NCBI RefSeq assembly: GCF_025698545.1
Contig: NC_068569.1
Span: 5,332,001-5,396,000 of the forward strand
Length of the DNA: 64,000 nucleotides
Origin: Gossypium raimondii
Lineage: Eukaryota; Streptophyta; Magnoliopsida; Malvales; Malvaceae
Direction: 5' to 3'
In this document: piece by piece, positions 35,073-47,046 of the stretch
Layout: each line of letters opens with the position of its first letter
How positions within the stretch are numbered: position 1 is the first letter of the stretch
The notes under the pieces: generated by a model
Told to the model about the DNA's origin: nothing
What the model saw: the letters and a program-made list of their open reading frames with translations, nothing else
The model's database searches: none
Program-made: the position numbers and the translations under genes

Positions 35073-37279
35073 CATTTGTGGAACCAACCAACAATTTCCA
35101 GAAAATGATATTTGGAAATAAGAGCAAACCTGAGGTGGTTGCTTCTTAATGCTGATTTCTGACGATACATACCAGTTATTCAACTTCTCTTTTTCTTTTC
35201 TTCCCTTTCGTCTTGTTGTTTGTATATAACTTCAGAATTGAAATGAGGTGTTAGCAAATTATTCGAGTTGGATTTGCAGGGACTTTGGGTTCATTTCTTT
35301 TTCATTTTTAATATATGTTCTACTAATAACTATTTAATTTAAAATTGAATATAAATGATTGAATTTGATTATGAAATCTAGACTTTTTTTTATTAGCTAG
35401 GTTTATCTCGAATTAAGTTTTAATTTTGAATAAAGCTTCCTTCTAACTTGGATAAAAAACAATTGATAATAAAATTCAATGGAGTTCAAATCAAGTTTGG
35501 AATCACGAGTTTCAATGAAAGGAAATAGCAGAGGTAAAATTAGATGGGATATTTAGCAGTTCCTTTCCTTGTAATAATCCCTTAATTCACCAATGTTTTC
35601 ATCTTCTAGTTCACTGCCCATTTGATTTCATTACAACAGAATTTTATATTTTTAAATTTTAATAAAAGCAAATACCAGAGGTAAAATTAGATAGATTTGC
35701 AGTTCCTTTCCTTGAAATAATCCCTTAGTTCACTAATGTTTTCACCTTCTATTCTCTATCCAGGGGTGGTTCCTTCACTGCATATTTCAAATGAATTCCC
35801 AGTTATTGCAGGGATTTTTTGTAACTATCTGGTATATTTGGGGCATGCCCAAGAAGGGAAAACATGAGGGTCTTAAACTCGGTGTGGATTTTCAAACAAG
35901 TTTTATTGATACTTACCTGTTGGATTACTCTGCCGCCTCACACTTGACGGTCCCATTCTATCTGCGAATGGTATCCACCACCTTCTGGGATCGTTAAATT
36001 AAATTTTGATGGTATGGGTTGGGTGTTGTTGCACGCATTGAGTTTGACGAGGTTCTTGTATTGGCGGCCAGCCCGGTTTTGCATGCAGCATCCCTTTCTG
36101 TTGTGGAAGGTTCGGCAAGCCTGCGAGCACTATGTGGGTTTGCAACATATTATTCTCGAAGGTGATTTTCTTACCGTCTTGAAGAAGCTTTGGAGTACGT
36201 TGTCTGACCGGTCTGCAATCTCCCCTGTCATCGCGGATGCGAAAGACTGTTAGCAAATTTTCACTCATGTTGGGAAGACAGGTAATAGCTTAGCCTATGA
36301 ATTGGCTCAAATGGGAAGAGTTGAGGCATCTGAGCGAGTTTGGATGGAGGAAGTTCCACGGCATATATTGGCTTTTGCTATATTGGCCTTTTTATCTTTT
36401 TAAATAATATTATTAATATTTAAACAATCATACTTATCTTCTTATAATATTTAAATAATCCATGACATTTAATATATAGTATGAAAGTTTTTAAAATAAA
36501 TAATCCATGGCATTTAATTATTCGTCTTCAAATTTTTAATTTAAACTAAAAAAACACATAAATACAAATATTTAGAATAAGAATTTTGTATATTAACAAA
36601 TTTTCTCATGAAAACACCTATTTGAAAATTAGGTTGTCAAGTTAAAATTCAAATACAATTAACCATATAACTTTATTGTAGTAGATTCTATGGCATGTTT
36701 TAGAAACCCTAAATTTATTAAGGGTTTTAAAATGTAATATTTAAATAAAATATGGATTAATTGCATTTTAAATATATTGTTTCAAACTATTCTGTTTTTA
36801 GATCCTAAAGGAATTTTTATTTTATTTTTATATTTCAGCCATTACTATGAAAATTTCAATTAATTTAACATTCCAAAACTATGATTTTCATAATATTACT
36901 AATATTTATATTATCATTTTATTTTCATGCCTCTACACCATTTTTAATTTGTGTGATTATTATTTTACATTTTTTAAAATCCCAATATTATCATTAAATA
37001 GTCATAGCAATATAAGGAAAATGAATATTTTAAAAAAATTTCTTAATATTATTCATAAAATTACAAAAAGAATTAAAACAATATATTTTATTTAATATAA
37101 ACAACCTGGTTAAAAAAAACTAATTTATTTTTATTTAATATAAAGAATCAAACCGTACATGTACTGGTAAGTAAAACTAGTTTTAGTCACTATGATGAGA
37201 AATTAGGTAGCAACAAATTTCGCACTAAACCCAAAAACCCGCTCGTGGTCACTATCCCAGTATCCCTTTCCTTATCTAA
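35073..37279. other. Intergenic DNA between PIG-Y-like gene and glucanase
   Basis: Contains the 3' UTR of the PIG-Y-like gene, a near-direct duplication of about 75 bases (35515-35590 and 35667-35745, sharing AGAGGTAAAATTAGAT and CAGTTCCTTTCCTTG), the LINE RNase H fossil at 35791-36365, and AT-rich DNA from 36380 on. The 82-codon frame at 36847-37095 is low-complexity and not supported. Confidence 0.5.
35791..36365 (+). pseudogene. Decayed RNase H fragment of a non-LTR retrotransposon
   Basis: The best preserved of three such fossils. In order it shows IWYIWGMPKKGKHEG (a remnant of the WxxWxxRNxxxHEG stretch before the RNase H domain), WYPPPSGIVKLNFDG (35950-36012, the first catalytic Asp region), ACEHYVGLQHIILEGDFLTV, and IFTHVGKTGNSLAYELAQMG followed by WMEEVP. 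A stop at 36250 and a frame change near 35998 break the reading. The segment that should hold the GxG strand after NFDG is scrambled. No reverse transcriptase is seen upstream, so this is a 5'-truncated relic. Confidence 0.75.
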
Positions 37280-38635
37280 TCAACTGAAACTAATATTATT
37301 ATACTTGGGCTGCTTATCAGGGGAGAAGAGGCCGAAATGGCGCTCAGTTTCAGCTGGACCCTTCTGGTCTTCGTCAAACATTGCGAAAAGATAGGTTTCC
37401 ATAGCTTTTCCAGGCTTCTTGGGAGTTCCATCGTTGACATGATTGATCAAATTCTTGTAGTAAGTGCTTGCATTATCAACAGTTGCCGCTGCTTCCCCGG
37501 TAGATGGCCAACCAGTCTCCGATACAACAATCTCCACATTGGCACCCCCAGCAGCTTCCAACGCTGAATAAAAGGCATCCACTATTGCATCGAACAGGTT
37601 TTGGTAAGCCAGTGCGCCATCTTGAAATACAGTTCCCTGAGCTGTAAACAAGGCAAAGTCGAGACGTATGTTTTGGGGATCACCAATGTAGGCAAAGTAA
37701 GGGTACACGTTGACGAGAAGAGGTGCTCCTGTGGTTGCTAAGAATGAGACAATCGGTGTTATGTAAGTGGATGATGTTGCACCAAATGAGCCTGCTGAGG
37801 GAGGGTATGATTGGGCCAACAAACTTGCAGACACTGATGTGGAAACCTTGATTTCACCACCTAAATTTGCAGATGCCAAAGCATTGTAAATGTTTTGCAT
37901 CGCAGGGAGAACATATTGACTTGCTGGATCGCTTGGTTCTACTTCGTTCCCAACTGCAATGTATCGGAAATTGACTGCCGGTGAGAAGGCTACTATGTTG
38001 TTTTGGACCCAATAGTTTGCAGTTGATGGAGTGGTAAGGGATTGAAGGTCTCCGTTGGGAACACCAAGGATTAGTTCTATGTTTGTTCCTCTGAGAGCCT
38101 GGAGAGTTGCTTGGTTTGGATCGTAGATTCTCATTTTTCCAATGCCGTTCGATGTATAGAAACTTACAACGTCTTGCTCGGAGGGCAAATTATCGGCAAT
38201 TCTTCCATTGCATACGCCAATTGGTTTTGTAGCCCCTAAATCACATTCAAATATAAACGATTTACTTGTAATATGTTTTCTGCAACAATTTCCTTTTTCC
38301 AGCTATCATTTTGTTACTTCAACTTCGTTCACTTATGATATTATAATTAGTTTACGGATGTTATGTATGAATTAACGGAGAAAAATCAAGATTCAAACAA
38401 TATGAACTTAATTCTTTTATATATAATTTTTTGCAACTAGAAGACAATAAAACGGTGTATATATAGTTGATGAATTTTAGTCGCTTCTGTCATGTTGAGA
38501 ACGTGCGAACACAAAGGAAAGTAAATGATTAGAAAGGAGAGAAATCGAACCTGTTATCGTATGGTTGGCTATAAAAAATCCCAGGAATAAATATGTTGCA
38601 ATCATCAAAGTTCTGTTAACACTTAGGAAATCCAT
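37280..38635 (-). CDS. Glucan endo-1,3-beta-glucosidase, GH17, PR-2 type
   Basis: Cleaves beta-1,3-glucan such as callose or fungal wall glucan, acting in the apoplast or vacuole. Two exons, 38635-38551 and 38235-37280, give 346 residues. The first exon encodes a signal peptide (MDFLSVNRTLMIATYLFLGF...), and the intron sits at the classic place just before the mature start (GATKPIGVCNGRIADNLPS). The proton donor Glu is about E126 in YIAVGNEVEP and the nucleophile Glu about E268 in IVVSETGWPSTG. The end ERHFGLFSPDKQPKYNNISFS is typical of plant class I-III enzymes. There is no X8/CBM43 domain and no GPI signal, so this is a soluble secreted form. Nothing is missing. A TATA box lies in a TA/CA microsatellite upstream. 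Confidence 0.93.
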
Positions 38636-38690
38636 GGGGGTCAAGTACTTTCTTACGGAATCACTCTAACAATATGATCATTTCTCTCTG

Positions 38691-38724
38691 TATACACACA
38701 CACACACATATATATATATACACA
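38691..38724 (-). promoter_or_regulatory. TATA element inside a CA/TA microsatellite, glucanase promoter
   Basis: On the minus strand TGTATATATATATATGTGTG lies about 75-85 bases before the glucanase ATG at 38635, followed by (TG)n and a short CT/GA-rich leader. Position suits a TATA box. Because the box is part of the microsatellite, its length probably varies among lines. Confidence 0.5.
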
Positions 38725-41328
38725 GAAATACAGGGAGAGAGCTACTGATATTTCTGGTAATTACGAATGGAGTAATTAATATGAAGATTATCTATGATAA
38801 GATTGTGGGTGTGCTGGAAATTGAATTACTCAACAGATTTGCTATGTCACGTCTACTATGAAAATTGAATGTAGGTAATAAATTCAGTTCCACGAATAAA
38901 GGGAGTTAATAAAGGACTTCAAGGCAATCAGAAATGATAAAGATAAAACCCAAGGTAATCAGATCTTCAATCATGCTATCACAATTTCTATTTCAACCCA
39001 TCCATTTATATATACTCATGTGAATTATAATTTGATATGGACATACAAGTTTTTGTAGGCAGATTTGCATTCTTTTGATGCACGGATAAAAAAAGATTGC
39101 AACTATTAATACTATCTTTTAAATAAATGCATGAAATAATTGGATTAGGGTTAGCCGATTTTCATCAAAGGTGACAGATAGACAGATATGTTTCCTTCTC
39201 TCTTCTTTCACATGATTATCAGGTTCCGATAGTAATATACATGAAGGCATTTATGGTAGCTCTATTCAACCATCCAGCAACTCCAGGGACGGGCACTGGA
39301 AAAGGCGAAGTCAAGGCTTGATATTTAATTAGGTCAGTGTTGTAGCTGAAGTTAGAAGCATAAAAAGGGCTTGGAGGCTGTCAAAAGGGACATTTATGTT
39401 ACCATGATTCTGATATGAATATAGTTGATCTTTTTCTGTAATTTTTTTTGTATAATCATATCTTTATCTATGTCTGAATATGCATTAAATGTAATATAAA
39501 TTAATTTCTTATGTCGGAGGAAAACTAGAGCTATGAGGACTGATTAACTGCAGTAATGAAGGCTGTCATTGTTGCAAAAGATTGGGTTTTGAATAATGCT
39601 GATGTCGTTTCCCTTGTTGCAAGGGCACACATCCGTTGAAGGAGTTGTCCTGCAAAAGTTAAGGTATTTATATATGTCACGGATGTGTATCAACTTGTGC
39701 AGGGACCAGCCAAACTAATAAATAAATTTATATGTTCTAAGAACTTGCCAATATATATGGTAGAAAATCAAGCATAAATTATAGGAGAAGTTGGTGGTTA
39801 ATTAATTAGGAAAATGGGAGACCTTGTCCCAGTAGTTGGAGCGCCCATGTGGGTGTGGAGATTGATCACTACGTGCATTATTTGACACCCTCTATCCACT
39901 TACAAATCCTATTAAACTCTTTAGTCCTTGTATTATCGGACTCCTTCAACTTTAAACTCTTATTCGACAATAATCCTCAATTATTCTATTGAGCACATTA
40001 GGATTATTTTCATTAGTAAAATTGAACTGTTAATTAAGTCAGAACAGCAGAACACTTGCACGTTTTACAATGCAAGAAACGTTTCATGATTCGTAAACAA
40101 TATTCAGCTAAATAAATATGGTCCATAATACACAAGCAATAATCACATGAAGTGACAAGCATAATTCATGGTTCAGTTCAATAATCTTCAACAATAATTT
40201 GATTCAATAACAATAATTATTTAATAAATTTTAATCTAATCTTGCTCAAATGTAAATATTAGTAGAAATTAAAATCGGATACACGAATTCAACCCACACA
40301 TCAATATATGCAAAGCGTGAGTAATAACAAAAACAATAACATTGGAGTGCGCAAAGTGCAAAATGATAATCAACCACACTCTTGATTAGTAACTCCCAAG
40401 CACATAAAGTAGTCTACAAACACAATCAATAAAGATACAATACTATGACTTTATTGCATGTCAACTATATCCGACAAAACTCATACTATGATTTACAAGC
40501 AATAAATTTAATTTTATTTATTTCTCATCATTTCAATGTTCTATAAGAATATTAATGAATAGAAACATGAAATTCCCGCACCTCAATTCTCAATCAAACA
40601 ATTAACCATCAATATGACTTACCTCAAGTTTCTATTGAAATTTGTTAAATACTCTACTTAACAATAAACACTTCCAAACATTTATTATTGTAAGGGGTTC
40701 TTTGATAGAGAAAGGTAGTGTTGCAAATAAGTGAATGAGATATATTGAAGGAAGGTAGGGAGGAAAACTAGAGCAGATCTAGTAACATTAAGCATAGCGG
40801 CAAGTGGTGGTTGGTAAGGTGAAGAAAGGAAAATGCAAATGATGATAAGTCTTAATTAACAAAGAAAAAAAGTTAAAGATAATTTTAGAGAAAATTTTGG
40901 GAGTTAAAATGTCAAAGTACCAAAAGTCCTTTCATCACTTGTGAAAAACTCCTATGAGAGTTACAAAGTTGACAATTAATAGGAATAATGGAATAAATTT
41001 CAATTACAATAACATTAATGGTTACAATGAGATGATGAAAAGTTTTTGTTGGTGACGATAACGGTGAATAGTGAAAAAGAATTTACTATATTTTTGAAAA
41101 AAAAGGAAAATCACTCAACATTACAGGAAAATATTAAAAGGAAACCTCTTAATTAGCTTCATATCTTATCCACCAAGCCAAGCTCTCTTTCCCAAAGTGA
41201 AGATAACCCAAGAACCCTCCCATATTCCAAAGTTACTTTCACTTATTCTACTTTGGTGAAACGGTACAATGTGAAACATCTTTCACGGAAGATCTACTGA
41301 AACACAAGACAATGGTTTTTCTTGAACG
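38725..41328. other. Intergenic DNA upstream of the glucanase
   Basis: Holds the glucanase 5' flank and AT-rich DNA with CAATAAT-type words between 40040 and 40500. I see no exon, RNA gene or element border before the LTR at 41334. Confidence 0.45.
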
Positions 41329-41333
41329 AGAGT

Positions 41334-43679
41334 TGTAACACCCCTAGCCCATATCCATCGCCAGAATAGGGTTATAGCATTACCGGAGTTTACAAATTAA
41401 TTTACAAACATTTCATTATTTCATCAAGCATTCATATTTATAACCAATCAAAATCAAAACATTAATGAGCTAACGTTTACCAATTTAACTTATTCAAGCC
41501 ATCATAACCAGAATCAAATCATCCAAAATTACTGATAGAACCAATGGATAGTGTGATATATCTCCGACAAGCTTCCAATCCAATCGAGCTTCCGATAATC
41601 ATTTCAATGAATCTAATAATTATACATATTACCAATAATAATTTAATTCCAATAATAAAACACATATTTATATAATATTCGTCACCAAATAACATTCACT
41701 TTAATTAAAATTATACAAAATATAGTTCATACGAACTTACAAGGCTAAATTGCAGAAATACCAAAATTTAGGGACATTTTGATAATTTTCTATTTTCCTC
41801 GAATTTCCACCCAATCTTGATCTAAATTAATATTTCATTCAATTTATTAATTTAAATAATAAAACAATTCATTTCATGCAATTTGGTTACTTTTTGACAT
41901 TTTACAAATTTACCCTTAAAATTTTACTTTTATTCAATTTAGTCCTGAACCTAAAACATACAAATTAGCCATTTTAATGAAAACTCATGCTAGTTGAATA
42001 ATTATATATTTTCATCCTCCTCCTCTCCATTCCACATCCTTAATGTATATAACATGCTTATATATAACATTATCTATAATTTCACTATTTATTTATAAGT
42101 TCATTTAAAGCTGTCCACTTGAGTCATAGTCACTAAATTATTTATATCTTGAGCTACGGAACTTTGAATTAAGATCCGCTAAATTTATATGAAACTATAC
42201 TCACATATCTTCTTACCATAAAATTTTCAGAATTTATGGTTTAGCAAATAAGTGCAGTTTATTCTTTATAGTCATCCCTATTCTGCTGTCTGACAGTTTC
42301 GACCCTTCTTCACTAAAAACTAATCATCTCCTCGTACGAGATTTGGATGATGTTACCGTTTATTTATATTGAAAATAAATTTACTAATTATTTAAACATA
42401 TAAATTTAAGCCCCTAATAATTTTTCTAAAATTTTTAATGATTTTCCAAAGTCAGAACAGGGGAACCCAAATTCATTCTGATATTGTCTCACAAAATTTA
42501 TTACATCTCATGATTTACAATTTCATTACTTACATCGTTTCTTCTATGAGAAACTAGACTCAATAAGCTTTAAATTCATATATTTTCATCTTCTAATTCG
42601 ATCTCCACAGTTTATGGTGATTTTTCAAAGTTAACCTACTACTACTGTCCAAAATTGTTTTAGTACAATATGTTGATTACTAAGTTTATAACTCCCTTTC
42701 TCTATAATATTTCTCATCACTTTCACTTAGTTCCTTCACTAATATATCAAGAACATAAGACCTTATATAAGAAAACTCTACTATAACATCATTTCTATGC
42801 TTTTCAATAATATCAAACTTAAAAATATATTGAAATCTTGATGTTCTTACCTTGTCCTATTAGTTTCAACCTTTAACTTGATTTTCTCTATCCTTCAGCT
42901 TCTCTTTCTTGAATCTAACTTTATATTCTAGCTCCCCATAGTCTCCTTGTTATCTTTCTCTCTTGATGGATATGGAAATTCTTTTGATTTCTAGGTGAAA
43001 ATGGTAAATTTTTGGTGGAAGGACCAAATTGTAAAGAAAGCAAAACTTTCTTTCTTTCTCTCTTCTTCTCACGTTGGATGCATGGGAAGATGATGATTTC
43101 TTTTCATCTTTCCTCCTTTTTATATTAATCATTTAATAATAAAATAATACTAAAAATCTTAATAAAATATTAATTAAATAACATTTATCTAATTAATTAA
43201 TTAAAAAAATATCACCAACATCATCATTACCTTCCAGAGTTCTCTCTCTCTCTAATTGACCATTTTTCCCTTCATAATCTTTAAAAATTCCATCCTTGAG
43301 TCATCACTTAATTTGGTAAAATTGCGATTTAGTCCCTAAAAAATTTTCACCTTTTCAATTTGGCCCTAATTCATCCATTTTCCTTAGTTTCTAGATTATT
43401 CCACCCTTAAAATATTTTCACTATTGGTCCTTCAAATTTTACATATTTACACTTTATCCCCTCAAATTTTGAGTATTTACTCTTGGTCAACAAAATTTTC
43501 TCACTTTTGCGATTAATCCTTTCTTGAATTAATATATCATAATATACTTCCCAATGTTGCCATAACTCAAAATTTCCCTTTCTGTCAATTTATTTCCTTA
43601 TTTTACTATATCAAGGATACCTAATTTCTTACTGTAGTAGTTTTCGGGGTATTTCAGTAGTAATTTTCGGGATATTACA
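41334..43679 (-). mobile_element. Solo LTR (2.35 kb) with 5-bp target duplication
   Basis: Starts TGTAACACCCCTAGCCCATA and ends TTTTCGGGATATTACA. Direct repeats AGAGT lie at 41329-41333 and 43680-43684. It is the longer relative of the solo LTR at 19545-21364 and keeps about 500 bases lost there. A minus-strand TATAAAAAGG (43124-43115) is the likely LTR promoter, so the original element probably ran leftwards. The right end carries a small duplication: GTAGTTTTCGGGGTATTTCA is followed at once by GTAGTAATTTTCGGGATATTACA. No coding domain of the retroelement remains. The 60-codon antisense-looking frame at 42950-43132 is a by-product of LTR sequence. Confidence 0.88.
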
Positions 43680-44060
43680 AGAGTTGTTATTGAATAATAG
43701 TTATTTTGACTTGTTTTAAACGTGAGTTGTTCTCAATGTAGAGATTATTCCAAACAAGAGTTGTTCTGTGGTTATACTTTTCATGGTAAAGCCTATTTTG
43801 AATAATGATTTTTCTGGAAAAACATAACTGTTTTAAATATGAGTTGTTCCAAACCATGATTATTTTAAATATAGCTATTCCTGAAATGTTATTATTTTAA
43901 ACAAGAGTTATCCCGAACTTCAGTTGTACTCAATAGGAGTTGTTCTAAAATAACAATTACATTGAATGACAATTGTTCTAACTAAAACCCTATTTTGAAT
44001 ATAGCTATTCTCGAACAACAGTTGTTCCGAACAGTAATTATTTTAAATAAGAGTTGTTAC
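43680..44060 (+). repeat. Degenerate short-repeat tract (GAGTTGTTC words)
   Basis: AGAGTTGTT, GAGTTGTTCT, GAGTTGTTCC, CAGTTGTTCC and similar words recur about every 25-45 bases, separated by AAA/TTTTAAA-rich spacers, for example near 43722, 43760, 43838, 43928, 44010 and 44050. The last bases before the LTR (CTTGAACGAGAGT at 41321-41333) look like the same unit, so the LTR landed at the edge of this tract. Confidence 0.6.
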
Positions 44061-47046
44061 TCCAAAAAAGAAACGTTTGCTAGCACAAATTCTTGAAATA
44101 TAATATTCTTTATCTCAATATTTCAAAAAGAGATAAATTGTTAGTAACCAAAATCGAATATCTACAACATAACTTAATATATTTATATTATAAATGGTAA
44201 CCGTTTCCATGCATTATGTACCAGAGATAATTTAGCAAGTAGCCCATCTCAATAGCTTAAACTATCTTTTATTAGTGTATCGCATAATTTACCACTAAAT
44301 CGATCTTAATGCCAATTCATTTTAATTTTTCTTTCTCAAGTCATCAAGCAAAATTATAATTAATTAAGACAATAATGTGGAAATCCAAAGAATTATACAC
44401 CTTGATATAGCTATCCAAACTCCACTTCCTCGCAACTACTTTGATGTTACCACTTTACCTAGTTTCAATTCAAGAATTTATAATATACATCAAAAGCACA
44501 AACCATTTAGAGATCCATATCTTACCTTCAGCCTCTTCACTTTCCATGGGATGGGTTCTCACTCTTAATTCTAGGCTTAAAATTTCATTGGAGAATTTTC
44601 TTTTTCTTTCTTTCCTTGCCTATACCCAATGAAGAAGAAAAAGGATTAGATCTTCCTCCACACTCTCTCTTATAATTATTTATTTTAATCAAACCATTGG
44701 AGCATAATTTTGATGATCTTTTAGTGGAAATCCATGGGAATTAATAATTCTCCCCACTAACATCATCTAATCATGGATCAATTTTAGTGCTCCCTCAGTC
44801 ATTTCTTCCAACCTTGTTCTATTTACACATTAGTCCATAAATCATTTCAATAATTTGTACCGCGGTTTCATTTTTTTGAAGATTTTTCCTATGTCATCTT
44901 TAATTAACAAATAAAACTTAATAATTGCGGTGCTCATTTCTGAAATTTTAATTAATTTAAATTCTTGATATGGTACAAAATTACAATATAATAATTTTAG
45001 GGCATTATATAATTTTCATTGAGGAAAGGGTGTAATTAATTAGATTCTTTTTATATTAAGAGCTCAATGAAATCCATTTTTAAGAGCTTAAATGATTTTG
45101 TTTTTTTTGTTTTTACCCTTAAACATTTTCTTTTTCTTTCTCTTTATCACTTTCAATTAAAAAAAATAGTGTAAAGCATTTAAGGATTTTCTCTCCTTGC
45201 CTATATCATCTTTCTCAAGTGATAGAGTTCTTTGGTTCCCCAACATAGAAAACAAGTTGGATTTAATCAATTATTCAATTCCCGTATAGATGGTGAGCAA
45301 GTTAGAAAAAAAAGGTATTTCTTTGACTTTATACAAAATATGAAAAGAAGTAGGTGTGATTTTTCAACAACATATTACCCACTTCTTTTTAAATCTTCCT
45401 TCGACCAATATCTCCATGGATTACAATAGTTCGTCTTAGACAGTGAATTAATAGATTATCACATATATATTACATTATTTTTAAATTCAAATATTTTTAG
45501 AAGGAAATTTTAAATACTATAAATTGGCACACCTTCTTTGGTGAGAAATAAAAAAGTCACGAGGAAGTGAAAATAATAAAATTTATTAAAATAACCAAAG
45601 TTATTTAAATATTAAGTAGATTATGACATAAGAAATGACCGAAAATATTTGTATAATAAATATGTTTATAAAATAAATAATATAACAAATAAATAAAGTT
45701 TTGATTGAGATTACAAGATTATAATATTTTTGGTTCAAATATCATCATATGTATTTTTAAAATATAAAATGATAAAGATGCACTCAATAATGTGAAAATT
45801 TATTAATTAAATTGAGACTTGATTGATGAGTGATATGGTTCATCAAAATAACCCTTTTTATATAATATTTGAAGTAGGAGATGGAGTCACACGATTTGAA
45901 CTCATATTAGATGAGTGTTTAATAAAAGCTTTAAGCATTGCCTCATCCAAATAAAAATAAAATTTTAATCAATTTTATATACTAAAAGCAATTATATTTT
46001 AAAAGAAAAATAAATTAAATTTTAAATAAATAATTATTTTTAGTCATTTATATAAGTTTAAAATCATCAATGATATCAACTAAATCATTTAACTTACCAA
46101 AAACTTTCCGATCTCTAAAAACTTCCTAAAATAAAGTATATATAAGAGATAATTATGTTTTAAATTTTTATATATTAATTTTTAATAAAAGTAATTATTA
46201 TTTTACAGGAAGGGTAATTGTGTAATTTACATCATATAAAAATAATATATAGTGTATAGTGTATAAATAAAAATACAAAATTATTTATATTTTAAATTTT
46301 AAGAAAAGAAAGGATGAAAGCGCTAAAAGTTAAAAAAAATAACTTTTAGAAAAATATTTATTTACAAAATACAAAAAGCAAAAGATTATAACAGAATATT
46401 CCCATAACTGTGTGTCAAATGATTAGATCTAACTAAATTTAAACAACATAATTTTTATGCAAAATAAAAATATAAGATAGAGAAATGTCAAGTGTTTGCA
46501 AATTTATTTTAAAAATGGCAGTTCTAAATTGTCTATTTTAAGACAATGAAAGCTCAATAATAAAATTTTAAATTAAAAATAAACAGGAAAAGGAAGCTTT
46601 TTTTAAAGCAACATTAGAGGATAAAAAAAATAGATACGAAACCACCTTCAAAAACTGTGAAAAAAGCTTCTTTTTCTCTTGAAATTGCATTATTAATCTC
46701 TGTTTTATTATCACCATCTTCTTCATCATCATCATCCTTAAAACCAATTATTAATTGGCATTTCATTTTGTTCATTCAGTAATTAAAAGAGGGGAAAAAG
46801 AAGAAAGAAGAACCGCACCATCTGCCACCTTTTGATCAATCAAGGTATCGGATTTCAATCCAATAACTTCCGGTTGTATTTGATGACTCCAGCGGTGACA
46901 TGTAGCCGGCATTGCTAGAGCCGAGAGGAGCTTCTTTTCCTCTTCTTCTTCCTCAACTCCGATTGGTCAAGCTTCGTTTGTTCCTTTTACAGTGAATACA
47001 TTTGGATATTTCTCTGTTTTTTCAATATAATTTTTTACAAGAGAAA
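44061..47046. other. AT-rich intergenic DNA and leader of the TPR-J gene
   Basis: No gene supported. Motifs like GATTTGAACTCATATTAGATG near 45892 and GGTTCAAATATCATCA near 45732 resemble the inverted MITE-like repeats at 7785-8430. From about 46650 the sequence becomes GA/CT-rich with TCATCATCATC, as expected of the 5' UTR and promoter of the gene starting at 47047. Confidence 0.45.

Noticed and set aside
19545-43679. The two LTRs as the ends of one giant element
   Set aside because: Each has its own different 5-bp target duplication (TATTT and AGAGT), their lengths differ, and several genes lie between them.
47002-47046. Upstream extension of the TPR-J protein (DISLFFQYNFLQEK)
   Set aside because: The extension begins with TTG, not ATG; the first ATG is at 47047.
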